Source of the DNA: Deltaproteobacteria bacterium
Lineage (GTDB): Bacteria; Myxococcota_A; UBA796; SXON01
Assembly: GCA_947445035.1 (NCBI GenBank)
Contig: CANFCK010000005.1
Coordinates: forward strand, 204,112-268,111
DNA length: 64,000 nt
Direction of reading: 5' to 3'
How positions within the stretch are numbered: position 1 is the stretch's first letter; each line of letters opens with the position of its first letter. Positions 43,816-51,636 of the stretch are shown piece after piece. The notes under the pieces were generated by a model. It ran no database searches, had not been told where the DNA came from, and saw only the letters and a list, made by a program, of their open reading frames with translations. Position numbers and translations under genes: made by a program.

Positions 43816-44934
43816 ATGCCCATCGAGGTCCGCCCGGTCCAGCTTCCCGCCGATGCGGCCACGTTCATCGACGTCTGGTTTCAACTGTACGGCAACGATT
43901 CGCACTGGGTGCCGCCGCTGAAGTTCGAACGTAAGGAGTTCCTGGACCCCGCAAAGAATCCCTACTTCGATGTCGCGAGCATCCAGTGTTTCATCGCCTG
44001 GCGAGACGGCAAGGCAGTCGGCACCATCTCAGCGCAGATCGACCAGGACTACCAGGCCCAGGAGCCCGGAACCGGGTTTTTCGGGTTCTTCGAGTTCCCC
44101 GACAATGCCGAGGTGTCACGAGCTCTTTTCGATGCGGCGATCGGGTGGCTGCGCATTCGCGGCATGACCCGCGCACACGGCCCGTTCAGCTTCAATTCCA
44201 ACCACGAGTGCACGCTGCTCATTGACGGCTTCGACAGCGATCCGTTGGTAATGATGGCGTACAACCCAAAGTACTACCTCGATCACTACGCGGCGCTGGG
44301 CCTCGGCAAGATCAAGGACATGTACGCTTACTGGTTGCCCAACGACGGTCCCATCCCCGACCGCGTGGGCGCCATCGCCGATCGGTTCGAGAAGAAGCAC
44401 CCCGAAGTCACCATCCGCCCGGTCAACCTCAAGAACTACGAGGCCGACGTTGAACTGTGCCGGGTCATCTACAACGACGCCTGGGCGACAAACTGGGGGT
44501 TCGTCCGCCTTGGCGATGCCGAGTTCGCCAAAGTGGCCAAAGGGCTCAAACCGATGGTGGACCCACGCTACTGTTACTTCGCGTTCGTCAATGGGGAGAT
44601 CGCGGGGTTTTCGCTGACGCTTCCCGACTTCAACCAGGTGGTCAAGCCCATGGGCGGGAGCATCTTCCCGTTCGGTTGGTACCACTGGCTCACGCGCCCG
44701 GCCAAGGTCGACAAGATCCGGGTTTTCACGCTGGGTATCCGGAAGAAGTACCAGCACTTGCCCCTGGGAGCGCCACTGTACAAACGCACCTGGGATGCGG
44801 GCGTGAAAGCGGGCGTGAAAGGTGCGGAAGCCAGCTGGGTGCTCGAAGACAACCACCGCATGCGCTCCGCCATCGAAAAGATGGGCGGCAAGATCTACAA
44901 GACCTACCGGATTTTCGGCGTCGAGCTCGGCTGA
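43816..44934 (+). CDS. GNAT-like acetyltransferase-fold protein
   Basis: 372 residues with two GNAT-like halves: an N-terminal block (KAVGTISAQIDQ, then FFGFFEFPDNAEVSRALFDA with AIGWLRIRG) and a C-terminal block (CYFAFVNGEIAGFSLTLPDF, VFTLGIRKKYQHLPLGAPLY, EASWVLEDNHRMRSAIEKMG). The RKKYQHLPLG and ASWVLEDN elements are typical of acyl-CoA binding and the final beta strand. Its substrate is unknown. Its last 31 bp overlap the convergent lipoprotein gene. Confidence 0.8.
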   Translation: MPIEVRPVQLPADAATFIDVWFQLYGNDSHWVPPLKFERKEFLDPAKNPYFDVASIQCFIAWRDGKAVGTISAQIDQDYQAQEPGTGFFGFFEFPDNAEVSRALFDAAIGWLRIRGMTRAHGPFSFNSNHECTLLIDGFDSDPLVMMAYNPKYYLDHYAALGLGKIKDMYAYWLPNDGPIPDRVGAIADRFEKKHPEVTIRPVNLKNYEADVELCRVIYNDAWATNWGFVRLGDAEFAKVAKGLKPMVDPRYCYFAFVNGEIAGFSLTLPDFNQVVKPMGGSIFPFGWYHWLTRPAKVDKIRVFTLGIRKKYQHLPLGAPLYKRTWDAGVKAGVKGAEASWVLEDNHRMRSAIEKMGGKIYKTYRIFGVELG

Positions 44935-45557
44935 CGGTCCGCCCAGACGAGGCCGGGCACCCCCCGAAGCGCATCGTCCAAGCTCATGAACCTGGAAATC
45001 CACCCCGCCTCGTGGGCCGGCTCTTTCGCGGGGGTGAGGTTCTGGAACGTGACCTGCAACGTCGCGCGTTTTCCCGGAAGGATCAGCCCCTGGCGGGTGG
45101 GCGTGTCGGGCAACGTCCACACCCGCGCGGCCGGGGGCGCACGGTCGACGGTAATCTGGGTACTGTCATCTTCAAACCAGACGAAAGCCGCCCGTGGCCG
45201 ACGACGCTCCCGGGTCAAGAGGCCGCGGGCGGGCGCTTCATACACCAGCATGAACGTTTGGTTGGCGAAGACCTTGTCCTTGAGCGGAAACACCCAACGC
45301 ATCAGCAAGTCGACTTCGCCGTCGCGCAACGCCAACCCCCCTGCAACCTCGATGGCGCCGGCCTCGCGGAGGGTCGCCTCATGCTGATGCACCTCCTGGG
45401 CGAGGGCGTCGCGACAACTGGGCGTGTCGGTGCAGACGACGGATCCGCGCCACACGTTGAACAGTCGCGACTCTCCAGAAACACGATCGGCGAGGACATC
45501 GACGGTGGCGGTCACCACGAGCTTGTCGTAGCAAGCCAGCAGAAGCACGAGGATCAT
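44904..45557 (-). CDS. Lipoprotein of unknown function
   Basis: 217 residues. ATG 45557 overlaps the pyrophosphatase stop (ATGA) and gives [11 protein letters not shown], a minimal lipoprotein signal. The mature protein has two Cys (VVCTDTPSC) that could form a disulphide and then mixed beta strands ([20 protein letters not shown]). No family recognised. Last gene of the minus-strand coaD-glmS-ppa unit. Confidence 0.65.
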   Translation of the reverse strand: MILVLLLACYDKLVVTATVDVLADRVSGESRLFNVWRGSVVCTDTPSCRDALAQEVHQHEATLREAGAIEVAGGLALRDGEVDLLMRWVFPLKDKVFANQTFMLVYEAPARGLLTRERRRPRAAFVWFEDDSTQITVDRAPPAARVWTLPDTPTRQGLILPGKRATLQVTFQNLTPAKEPAHEAGWISRFMSLDDALRGVPGLVWADRQPSSTPKIR

Positions 45558-46162
45558 GGCTGGCTAACTGCGAGGGCCGCTGCGTAGTCGCGCTGGGCGG
45601 TGGTAATGACGTCGAGCGCCCGCTCACGGCCGTACTCCAGCTCGATCTTCACCGGGTTTCCCCCAGGCTCCAGCTTGTACGTCTCGAAGTAGTGGCGCAG
45701 CCTCGCGACCAGCGCGCGGGGCAGGCTGCCGAGTTCAGTGACCTCGCCCCACACCGGATCCCCGTCCAGCACCGCCACGATCTTGTCGTCGGCCTCGCCA
45801 TTGTCCACCATCAAAAGCCCGCCGACGACCCGTGCGCGCAGGATGATGTCGGCGCGATCGATGACCCGCTCGGAGAGGACGCAGATGTCGAGCGGGTCGC
45901 CATCCCCGGCCGACGTCCCCGCGAGCGCGGCGATCCCCGCGCCACAGTAGGTTCGCGGCACAAAACCGTAGAGCATCGGCGGCAAGGCGTTCATGCGCTG
46001 GGGGCGGTCCACCTTGAGGAAGCCGCTGGCCTTGTCCACCTCGTACTTGACCGTGCTGTACGGGGTGATCTCGATGTAGGCCGTGACCACCGACGGCGCG
46101 TCGGCGCCGATGTCGAGGCCGTGCCAGGGGTGCGGGCGCGAGGCGGCGAAGCGGGGGAACAT
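45554..46162 (-). CDS. Inorganic pyrophosphatase
   Basis: 202 residues. Soluble family I enzyme hydrolysing pyrophosphate to drive biosynthesis. Motif [13 protein letters not shown] with the metal-binding aspartates, [16 protein letters not shown]-type [10 protein letters not shown], and [18 protein letters not shown] near the N-terminus. Slightly longer than E. coli Ppa (176). It follows glmS at 24 bp. Confidence 0.93.
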   Translation of the reverse strand: MFPRFAASRPHPWHGLDIGADAPSVVTAYIEITPYSTVKYEVDKASGFLKVDRPQRMNALPPMLYGFVPRTYCGAGIAALAGTSAGDGDPLDICVLSERVIDRADIILRARVVGGLLMVDNGEADDKIVAVLDGDPVWGEVTELGSLPRALVARLRHYFETYKLEPGGNPVKIELEYGRERALDVITTAQRDYAAALAVSQP

Positions 46163-46167
46163 GCGCT

Positions 46168-46173
46168 CACCTA
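46168..46173 (-). promoter_or_regulatory. -10-like element, leaderless spacing (pyrophosphatase)
   Basis: GTTAGGTG: TAGGTG ends 5 nt before ATG 46162, inside the short gap after glmS. Confidence 0.35.
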
Positions 46174-46186
46174 ACGCGACGCTGCC

Positions 46187-48025
46187 TCACTCCACCGTCA
46201 CGCTCTTCGCGAGATTGCGGGGCCGGTCGATGTCGCGACCGAGCGCAAGCCCAGCCCGGTAGGCCAGCAGTTGGAGCGGCAGTACGGAAAAAAGCGGCGA
46301 GATGAATGGGTTGCTGCGCGGCACGGGAATGGAGATGTCGGCCACCTTGGGGGTCTGGTCGTCCCCCGCCGTGTGGATGGCGATGACCCGTGCACCGCGT
46401 GCGCGCACCTCCTGGATGGTCGACAGCGTCTTGTCGCGGACGACGTCGTCGGGAACGATGACGATGACCGGCGTCTGCTTGTCCAAGAGCGCGATGGGGC
46501 CGTGCTTCATCTCGGCAGCCGGGTACGCCATGCACGGAACGTACGCGACTTCTTTGAGCTTGAGCGCGCCTTCGAGGGCGACCGCGTGGCTGACGCCCCG
46601 GCCCAGGAAGAAAACGTACTTTCCGGTCGTGCACAACTCGACCGCGTCCATGAGCCCGGCGGGCTCGGCGGTGAGCCACTCGCCCACGCGCTCCGGTACC
46701 GACAGCAGCTCTTCACCGAACGCCTTGCCCTCGTAGGGGCCCAGGGTGCGCGTACGCGCAAACGAGAGCGCCGCCACAAGCATCGCGGCAACTTGCGACG
46801 TGAACGCCTTGGTCGATGCCACCGCGATCTCCGGGCCGCTGTGCACGTAAACACCGCGACCACAGGTGCGCGCGATGGAGCTGCCGACGACGTTGACCAC
46901 CCCGAAGACTCGACCCCCCTTGACTTGGACTTCCCGAACGGCGCCCAGGGTGTCGGCCGTCTCGCCCGACTGCGACACCGCGAAGTACAGGTCGTCAGCC
47001 GCGACCACGGGATTGCGGTAGCGATACTCCGAGGCGATTTCCGCCGCGGCCGGAATCCGCGCCAACCCCTCCATCGCTGCGGCACCGACCAGGCCAGCGT
47101 GAAAGGAGGTGCCACATCCGAGCACGGTGAGGTGGCGGATGGCGGCGATGTCCCGGGGGCTCAGCTCGAAGCCGCCAAGCCGCGCGGTGCCCTGGTCCGG
47201 GACGACGCGGCCCCGAAGGCAACGGGCCAGGGACTCGGGCTGCTCGTGGATCTCCTTGAGCATGTGGTGGCCGTAGTCGCCGCGCCCTTCGTCCTGCCAC
47301 TCCTCGCCCAGCACCTCCACCGCACGAGACACGCCGCCGCCGTCCATGCGGCTGATCGTCCAGCCAGAGGCGTCGATCCGCACGATGTCACGATCTTCGA
47401 GGTACACCACCTCGCGGGTATGGGCGCTGAGCGCGTGCGGGTCCGAGGCCAGGAAGGTCTCGCCGTTCCCTTTGCCCACGACCAGCGGTGAGCCGTTGCG
47501 CGCGGCGATCACCAGGCCGGGATGGTCCAAGAAGATCACCGCGACCCCATAGGTGCCCTGCACGAGCTCCAGGGTTTGCCGGACCGCCGCTTCGGGGCCC
47601 GCGGCGGTGTCCGCCTTGTAGAAGATGCTGATGAGGTGGGCGAGCACCTCGGTGTCGGTGTCACTACGAAAAGTGACGCCTTCGTCCTGCAATCGAGCCC
47701 GGAGCAGCGTGTGGTTTTCGATGATGCCGTTGTGCACCACGGCGATACGATTGGTAGAATCAAGGTGGGGGTGAGCGTTTTCTTCGGTGACCCCGCCGTG
47801 GGTGGCCCAGCGCGTGTGGCCGATGCCAGTCCCACCCGCGAGATCCTGCGGAACCGCGGCCGCCAACGCCGCAACGAAGCCGACGCGACGGACCAGACTC
47901 AGCTCGCCAGAATCGATGACCGCGAGCCCCGCCGAGTCATAGCCTCGGTACTCCAGGCGCCGCAGGCCATCGAGGATCACCGGCGCCGCCCGCCGCTCCC
48001 CCACGTATCCGATGATCCCGCACAT
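46187..48025 (-). CDS. glmS: Glucosamine-6-phosphate synthase GlmS
   Basis: 612 residues. Makes glucosamine-6-phosphate from fructose-6-phosphate and glutamine for cell-wall and LPS precursors. N-terminal nucleophile Cys2 (MCGIIGYVG), glutaminase blocks GHTRWATHGGVTEENAHPH and VVHNGIIEN, two SIS domains (VLGCGTSFHAGL, FAVSQSGETADTL, GRGVSHAVALEGALKLKEVA) and the C-terminal PRNLAKSVTVE. Ribosome site GGAGG, 4 nt before ATG. No glmS ribozyme is possible in the short upstream gap. Confidence 0.97.
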   Translation of the reverse strand: MCGIIGYVGERRAAPVILDGLRRLEYRGYDSAGLAVIDSGELSLVRRVGFVAALAAAVPQDLAGGTGIGHTRWATHGGVTEENAHPHLDSTNRIAVVHNGIIENHTLLRARLQDEGVTFRSDTDTEVLAHLISIFYKADTAAGPEAAVRQTLELVQGTYGVAVIFLDHPGLVIAARNGSPLVVGKGNGETFLASDPHALSAHTREVVYLEDRDIVRIDASGWTISRMDGGGVSRAVEVLGEEWQDEGRGDYGHHMLKEIHEQPESLARCLRGRVVPDQGTARLGGFELSPRDIAAIRHLTVLGCGTSFHAGLVGAAAMEGLARIPAAAEIASEYRYRNPVVAADDLYFAVSQSGETADTLGAVREVQVKGGRVFGVVNVVGSSIARTCGRGVYVHSGPEIAVASTKAFTSQVAAMLVAALSFARTRTLGPYEGKAFGEELLSVPERVGEWLTAEPAGLMDAVELCTTGKYVFFLGRGVSHAVALEGALKLKEVAYVPCMAYPAAEMKHGPIALLDKQTPVIVIVPDDVVRDKTLSTIQEVRARGARVIAIHTAGDDQTPKVADISIPVPRSNPFISPLFSVLPLQLLAYRAGLALGRDIDRPRNLAKSVTVE

Positions 48026-48029
48026 CCGG

Positions 48030-48034
48030 CCTCC
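48030..48034 (-). promoter_or_regulatory. Shine-Dalgarno GGAGG for glmS
   Basis: GGAGG 4 nt before ATG 48025; it confirms the start that puts Cys at position 2. Confidence 0.5.
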
Positions 48035-48049
48035 GATCAGCCCGCGAAG

Positions 48050-48595
48050 CTATGCCAGTGCGCGCACAAAGGCGATCCCAAGCACACCACATGCCGGGTC
48101 CGCCCCCCGTTCGAACCGCACCCGGGACGCCGCAGCCAGCCGAGCCGCCATCCGCAGGCGGGCGCCCAACTTCCCAACGGGGTCACCGGCCTCCCAGCCC
48201 CGAATCACCGCGACGTTCCAGTCCACGCCGAGCTCGGCCGCGTCGAGGTCGAAGATGAACAGTTCGGCGGTAGTCTCGGTCACCACGAGTTGGAGTTCCC
48301 CGTGCGGGACATCGCCCAAAGCGGCGGCCAAAAGCCGCAGCCCCGCGGTCATCACCGTGACGGACGACACCGGAAAGAAGTCGGAGATATCCTCCTCGAC
48401 AGTCGCGACCGTCCGCGCCGGAAGGAACGACAACATCTGGGTGAGGCGCACGACGCCTTGGCGTACCGGCGAGTGCAGGGGCTCGCCGTTCAGCTCGGCA
48501 AAACCGCCGATCGCGGTGAGCGGGCCGCGCACGTCGCGGCAGACCGCGGAAATCAGCAGCTCACGGTCAAGCAACGCCGCGTACAATCGCTCCAT
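48050..48595 (-). CDS. Histidine-kinase-like protein lacking the phospho-accepting His
   Basis: 181 residues. ATG 48595 shares one base with the coaD stop (TGATG). The N-terminus resembles a HisKA dimerisation helix: SAVCRDVRGPLTAIGGFAEL, but where the H-box reads HE/HD-L-R-x-P-L this has Arg-Asp, so the phosphorylated His is absent. The C-terminal ~110 residues look like a shrunken HATPase fold without clear N, G1 or G2 boxes. It may be a regulator or scaffold of the ChpT type, or a decayed kinase. Operon partners are CoaD and GlmS. Confidence 0.65.
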   Translation of the reverse strand: MERLYAALLDRELLISAVCRDVRGPLTAIGGFAELNGEPLHSPVRQGVVRLTQMLSFLPARTVATVEEDISDFFPVSSVTVMTAGLRLLAAALGDVPHGELQLVVTETTAELFIFDLDAAELGVDWNVAVIRGWEAGDPVGKLGARLRMAARLAAASRVRFERGADPACGVLGIAFVRALA

Positions 48596-49077
48596 CAGCG
48601 AGGCGGGACCGCTGCGATGAGCGCCGCGAGCGCGCCGGGCGGCAACCAGGCCGAGGCATCGCCACCGGCGGCGACAATCTCGCGCATCAGCGAGCTCGAC
48701 ACGCACGCCAGGGTCGGGTCGGTGAGCACGAAGACGGTCTCGATCGACGGGGCCATCACCCGATTGGCCTGCGCCAGGGGGGCCTCGAAGGCAAGATCAG
48801 CGCCGTCGCGAAGGCCCCGAAGGATCGCGGTAGCGCCAAGCTTTTTCGCGAAGTCCACGGTGAGTCCTTCGTAGGACGCCACCTGTACCGAGCCCAGGCC
48901 CGCGCAGGCCTCCCGCACAAGCGCACTACGCGCCTCCAAGCTCAGCAGTCGTGCTTTCCGCGGGTTGTGCCCGATGCCGACCACCACCCTGTCGAAAAGC
49001 GCCAGCCCGCGGCGAATGACATCGATGTGCCCCAGGGTGACGGGGTCGAAGCTGCCGGCGAAGAGCGCAATCCTCAT
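48595..49077 (-). CDS. coaD: Phosphopantetheine adenylyltransferase CoaD
   Basis: 160 residues, typical length. Adds AMP to phosphopantetheine in CoA synthesis. Nucleotidyltransferase motif GSFDPVTLGHIDVIRRGLAL, RGLRDGADLAFEAPLAQANR and VSSSLMREIVAAGGD. ATG 49077 is chosen because the earlier in-frame codons run back into the preceding gene's end. Confidence 0.95.
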   Translation of the reverse strand: MRIALFAGSFDPVTLGHIDVIRRGLALFDRVVVGIGHNPRKARLLSLEARSALVREACAGLGSVQVASYEGLTVDFAKKLGATAILRGLRDGADLAFEAPLAQANRVMAPSIETVFVLTDPTLACVSSSLMREIVAAGGDASAWLPPGALAALIAAVPPR

Positions 49078-49084
49078 CGAACGG

Positions 49085-49090
49085 AGCCTA
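49085..49090 (-). promoter_or_regulatory. -10-like element upstream of coaD
   Basis: GATAGGCT: TAGGCT with terminal T, right after the TPR gene's stop, ending 7 nt before ATG 49077. Confidence 0.4.
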
Positions 49091-50878
49091 TCACTCCGGT
49101 TCGTCGGGGGTGTCGGCCGGCTCCTTCTTGCCCAGGATCCACCAGCCACCGGGGCGATCCCCGTAATACCGCATCAGCAACTTCTTGAAGCGCGGGGTCT
49201 CCCGCATCGTCTTGAACGCCGGGTCCACACGGATGTCCTGCTGAAACTCGATGTTGTGCAACGTGTCGAGCTTACGCATCGTCCGCAACGACGAGCGCAA
49301 AAAGCGGTAGGCTTCCTCTTCTTTACTCATCAACGCCGCGATCTTCGCGCGGTGCAGGTCGGCATAGGGGTCGTCGGGCAGCTCTCGTTCCAGGCGCTTC
49401 ATGATCTGCAGCGCTTCGTCGAAGCGACCCTGGTGGGCAAGGCACAGGGCGAGGTTCACATAGGTGTTGGGCTCATCCGGTTCGAACATCAACGACGTCC
49501 GATACAACTCCTCCTCTTTTTCGTAGTCGCCGAGCCGCTTGTAGACGAGGGCGAGGTTGTTCCACTGAGCGCCACTGGTGCCGTCGAGGCGGATCATGTG
49601 GTCGTAGGTGTCGTGTGCGCCGTCGAAGTCCATCGCCAGGTATTCGTAGTAGGCCTTCACGGAGAGGCCGTACAGATTATCCGGGTCGAGCCTCAGGAGT
49701 TTCCGGCTGAGGTCCAACTGCTCCTTGATCTGTTCCGCGTCGGCCCGCGCGTCCTCCGTATCGTACCAATCGGTGAGGCCCCACCCTTCTTTGACCTCAA
49801 CGCTCTGGCGCTGTCCCTCTTGGTCGCCGTCGGCCGTGGCGAGCGGATCGGCGAGGTCATCGATGCTGGGCTCGGGCGGCGCCTCCTGGGGTTTGAGTTC
49901 CTTGGTCTTGCCAAACTCCTCGAGCTGGATGGCGACGTCTGGCTTGGCTTTTTCGGTCCGAGGATCAGCCGAGCGCGGCTTGGAGCCCACCTGCGCGCCA
50001 CCCCCCACCTCGGTGATGGGCCCGGCTGATCCGGCGGGCAAGTAGAAGCTCTCGATCTTCGACTCCCCCGGTTTGACCGTGCGCTCCAGGGTGATGTAGC
50101 CCTGCTCCTCCCCCCTATGGTCGCCCGTCAAAAGCCGTCGAAGGTACTCGGCGGAGGGCTCGGGTGCCGACGCACCCCCGCTGGGAAACATCTGCTGGAA
50201 GAGCATGGCCAAAAGAGTGAGCTGCATGGCGAGCACGCTCACCGCGCTGATGACCAACGGCAGGATGATCGCCGACTGCTCGAATATCCACCTCGGCAGC
50301 CGGAACCGGCGGACGACCTGCGCGGCTACCTCAGCGCGGCCATCGCGAAGCTGACCCGCTTCCTTGCCCACCCCAACCTGCCCGTCGCGACCGCGCACCA
50401 CGTAGGCGCCCCCCTCCCGGCGCACTTCCATCCCGATCGGCGCCGGGGTTGCGTTCCCCAACGACATGCCGTGTGCGAGGTGCTCCATCCCCGCCAACAC
50501 CGGCGTCAGCGCCAGGAAAACGAATCCGCCCGGCAGATACAAAAGCCCCACCGCCAAGATGCCGAGCCCAGCCGCGATCAGCAAGAGGCCACGCACATAG
50601 TAGGGCCAAACGCCCCTGCCGGAGGGGTCGAGCACGCCGTCGGCGATTGCGTGCCGGTTCACCCGGTAGACGAGCTGGACCGCGTCCGACCCGTCGGCGC
50701 CGGTGTCCCCGGCGGGCGCTTGGCTACGCCAGGCCCAGACCAGCAGCACGACCAGGACCCCACCCACGACCCCCCACAGGCCGAAAACGAGCTCGAGCCC
50801 GACGAGCGCAAGGAGCAGCACGGCGCGGAGGAGGGCGCCCACAAACCACAACCCGTGAGCTTTGCCGACGTCCGACAC
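49091..50878 (-). CDS. Membrane protein with TPR repeats
   Basis: 595 residues, GTG start. Two N-terminal helices (~12-50), two more at about 90-130, and another at ~205-235 place it in the inner membrane. A charged linker follows, then TPRs (~365-510): LDLSRKLLRLDPDNLYGLSV, WNNLALVYKRLGDYEKEEEL and TYVNLALCLAHQGRFDEAL. The C-terminus includes RFKKLLMRYYGDRPGGWWIL. No enzyme motif. It is probably a protein-interaction platform; the role of its operon with coaD is unclear. Confidence 0.75.
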   Translation of the reverse strand: MSDVGKAHGLWFVGALLRAVLLLALVGLELVFGLWGVVGGVLVVLLVWAWRSQAPAGDTGADGSDAVQLVYRVNRHAIADGVLDPSGRGVWPYYVRGLLLIAAGLGILAVGLLYLPGGFVFLALTPVLAGMEHLAHGMSLGNATPAPIGMEVRREGGAYVVRGRDGQVGVGKEAGQLRDGRAEVAAQVVRRFRLPRWIFEQSAIILPLVISAVSVLAMQLTLLAMLFQQMFPSGGASAPEPSAEYLRRLLTGDHRGEEQGYITLERTVKPGESKIESFYLPAGSAGPITEVGGGAQVGSKPRSADPRTEKAKPDVAIQLEEFGKTKELKPQEAPPEPSIDDLADPLATADGDQEGQRQSVEVKEGWGLTDWYDTEDARADAEQIKEQLDLSRKLLRLDPDNLYGLSVKAYYEYLAMDFDGAHDTYDHMIRLDGTSGAQWNNLALVYKRLGDYEKEEELYRTSLMFEPDEPNTYVNLALCLAHQGRFDEALQIMKRLERELPDDPYADLHRAKIAALMSKEEEAYRFLRSSLRTMRKLDTLHNIEFQQDIRVDPAFKTMRETPRFKKLLMRYYGDRPGGWWILGKKEPADTPDEPE

Positions 50879-50884
50879 CCGCTC

Positions 50885-50890
50885 AAGGTA
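50885..50890 (-). promoter_or_regulatory. -10-like element, leaderless spacing (TPR gene)
   Basis: GCTACCTT: TACCTT with terminal T, ending 6 nt before GTG 50878. Confidence 0.45.
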
Positions 50891-50904
50891 GCCGCTTCAT
50901 GCGT

Positions 50905-50910
50905 TAGGCG
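50905..50910 (+). promoter_or_regulatory. -10-like element, leaderless spacing (CinA gene)
   Basis: GTTAGGCG: TAGGCG ends 5 nt before ATG 50916, 14 bp from the divergent element for the TPR gene. Confidence 0.35.
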
Positions 50911-50915
50911 GAAGC

Positions 50916-51629
50916 ATGCCGAGCGCGGGGGTCGTCATCATCGGCAACGAAATCCTCACCGGGAAGTTCGCCGACGACAACACCCCTTGGCTGGTCGCGC
51001 GGCTTCGGCAGCTTGGTTGCGACCTGTTTCGGGTGGCCATCATCCCGGACACCCTCGACGACATCGCGGCTGAAGTTGCAGAGCAGTCCCGCCGCTACGA
51101 CTGGGTCTTCACCACCGGGGGCGTGGGGCCGACCCACGACGACATCACCTTCGCCGGTATCGCGAAGGCGTTCGCCCTCCCCTTGCACCATCGTCCGGAG
51201 CTGGTGGCGGTCCTGAAGCGGAAGCTGGGCGAGGCCTGCAACACCGCGGCGCTGCGGATGGCGGAGATTCCCGAAGGGAGCGAACTGTGGTGGGACGGCA
51301 ACGTGACCTTTCCGCTCGTCGTCACCCGCAACGTCTGCATCTTTCCCGGCGTGCCGTCGCTCTTGCGGCTGAAGTTCGACCGGGTCGCCCACCGCTTTGT
51401 CGGCGCACCGGTTCACGGCCTCCGCTTGAGCACCGGCCGCCAAGAATCGGAGATCGCCGCCTTGCTCACCGAGGCCGTCTCGCGTTGGCCCGCGGTCGCC
51501 ATTGGCAGCTACCCGCGCCTCGACGAGGTGCCCGTCCACGTGATCGTGACCATCGAGAGTCGCGACAATCAGGCACTTGCCCGCTGCGAGGCATTCCTCC
51601 GTGCCGGCGGTCTCACCGACGCGCCGTAG
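50916..51629 (+). CDS. CinA N-terminal (MoaB-like) domain protein
   Basis: 237 residues. Molybdopterin-binding fold: GVVIIGNEILTGKFADDNTP, FTTGGVGPTHDDITFAGIAK and IFPGVPSLLRLKFDR. It matches the N-terminal domain of CinA, which acts in pyridine-nucleotide repair, but lacks the C-terminal nicotinamide deamidase. Free-standing forms exist. It precedes the MurJ-like gene by 7 bp. Confidence 0.87.
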   Translation: MPSAGVVIIGNEILTGKFADDNTPWLVARLRQLGCDLFRVAIIPDTLDDIAAEVAEQSRRYDWVFTTGGVGPTHDDITFAGIAKAFALPLHHRPELVAVLKRKLGEACNTAALRMAEIPEGSELWWDGNVTFPLVVTRNVCIFPGVPSLLRLKFDRVAHRFVGAPVHGLRLSTGRQESEIAALLTEAVSRWPAVAIGSYPRLDEVPVHVIVTIESRDNQALARCEAFLRAGGLTDAP

Positions 51630-51636
51630 CCCAGCC

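Noticed and set aside
48026..48049. glmS ribozyme or riboswitch upstream of glmS
   Set aside because: Only 24 bp separate glmS from the upstream gene; there is no room for a structured leader.
46271..48874. Two long plus-strand frames (406 and 450 codons)
   Set aside because: Opposite glmS, the kinase-like gene and coaD; His/Arg-rich shadows.
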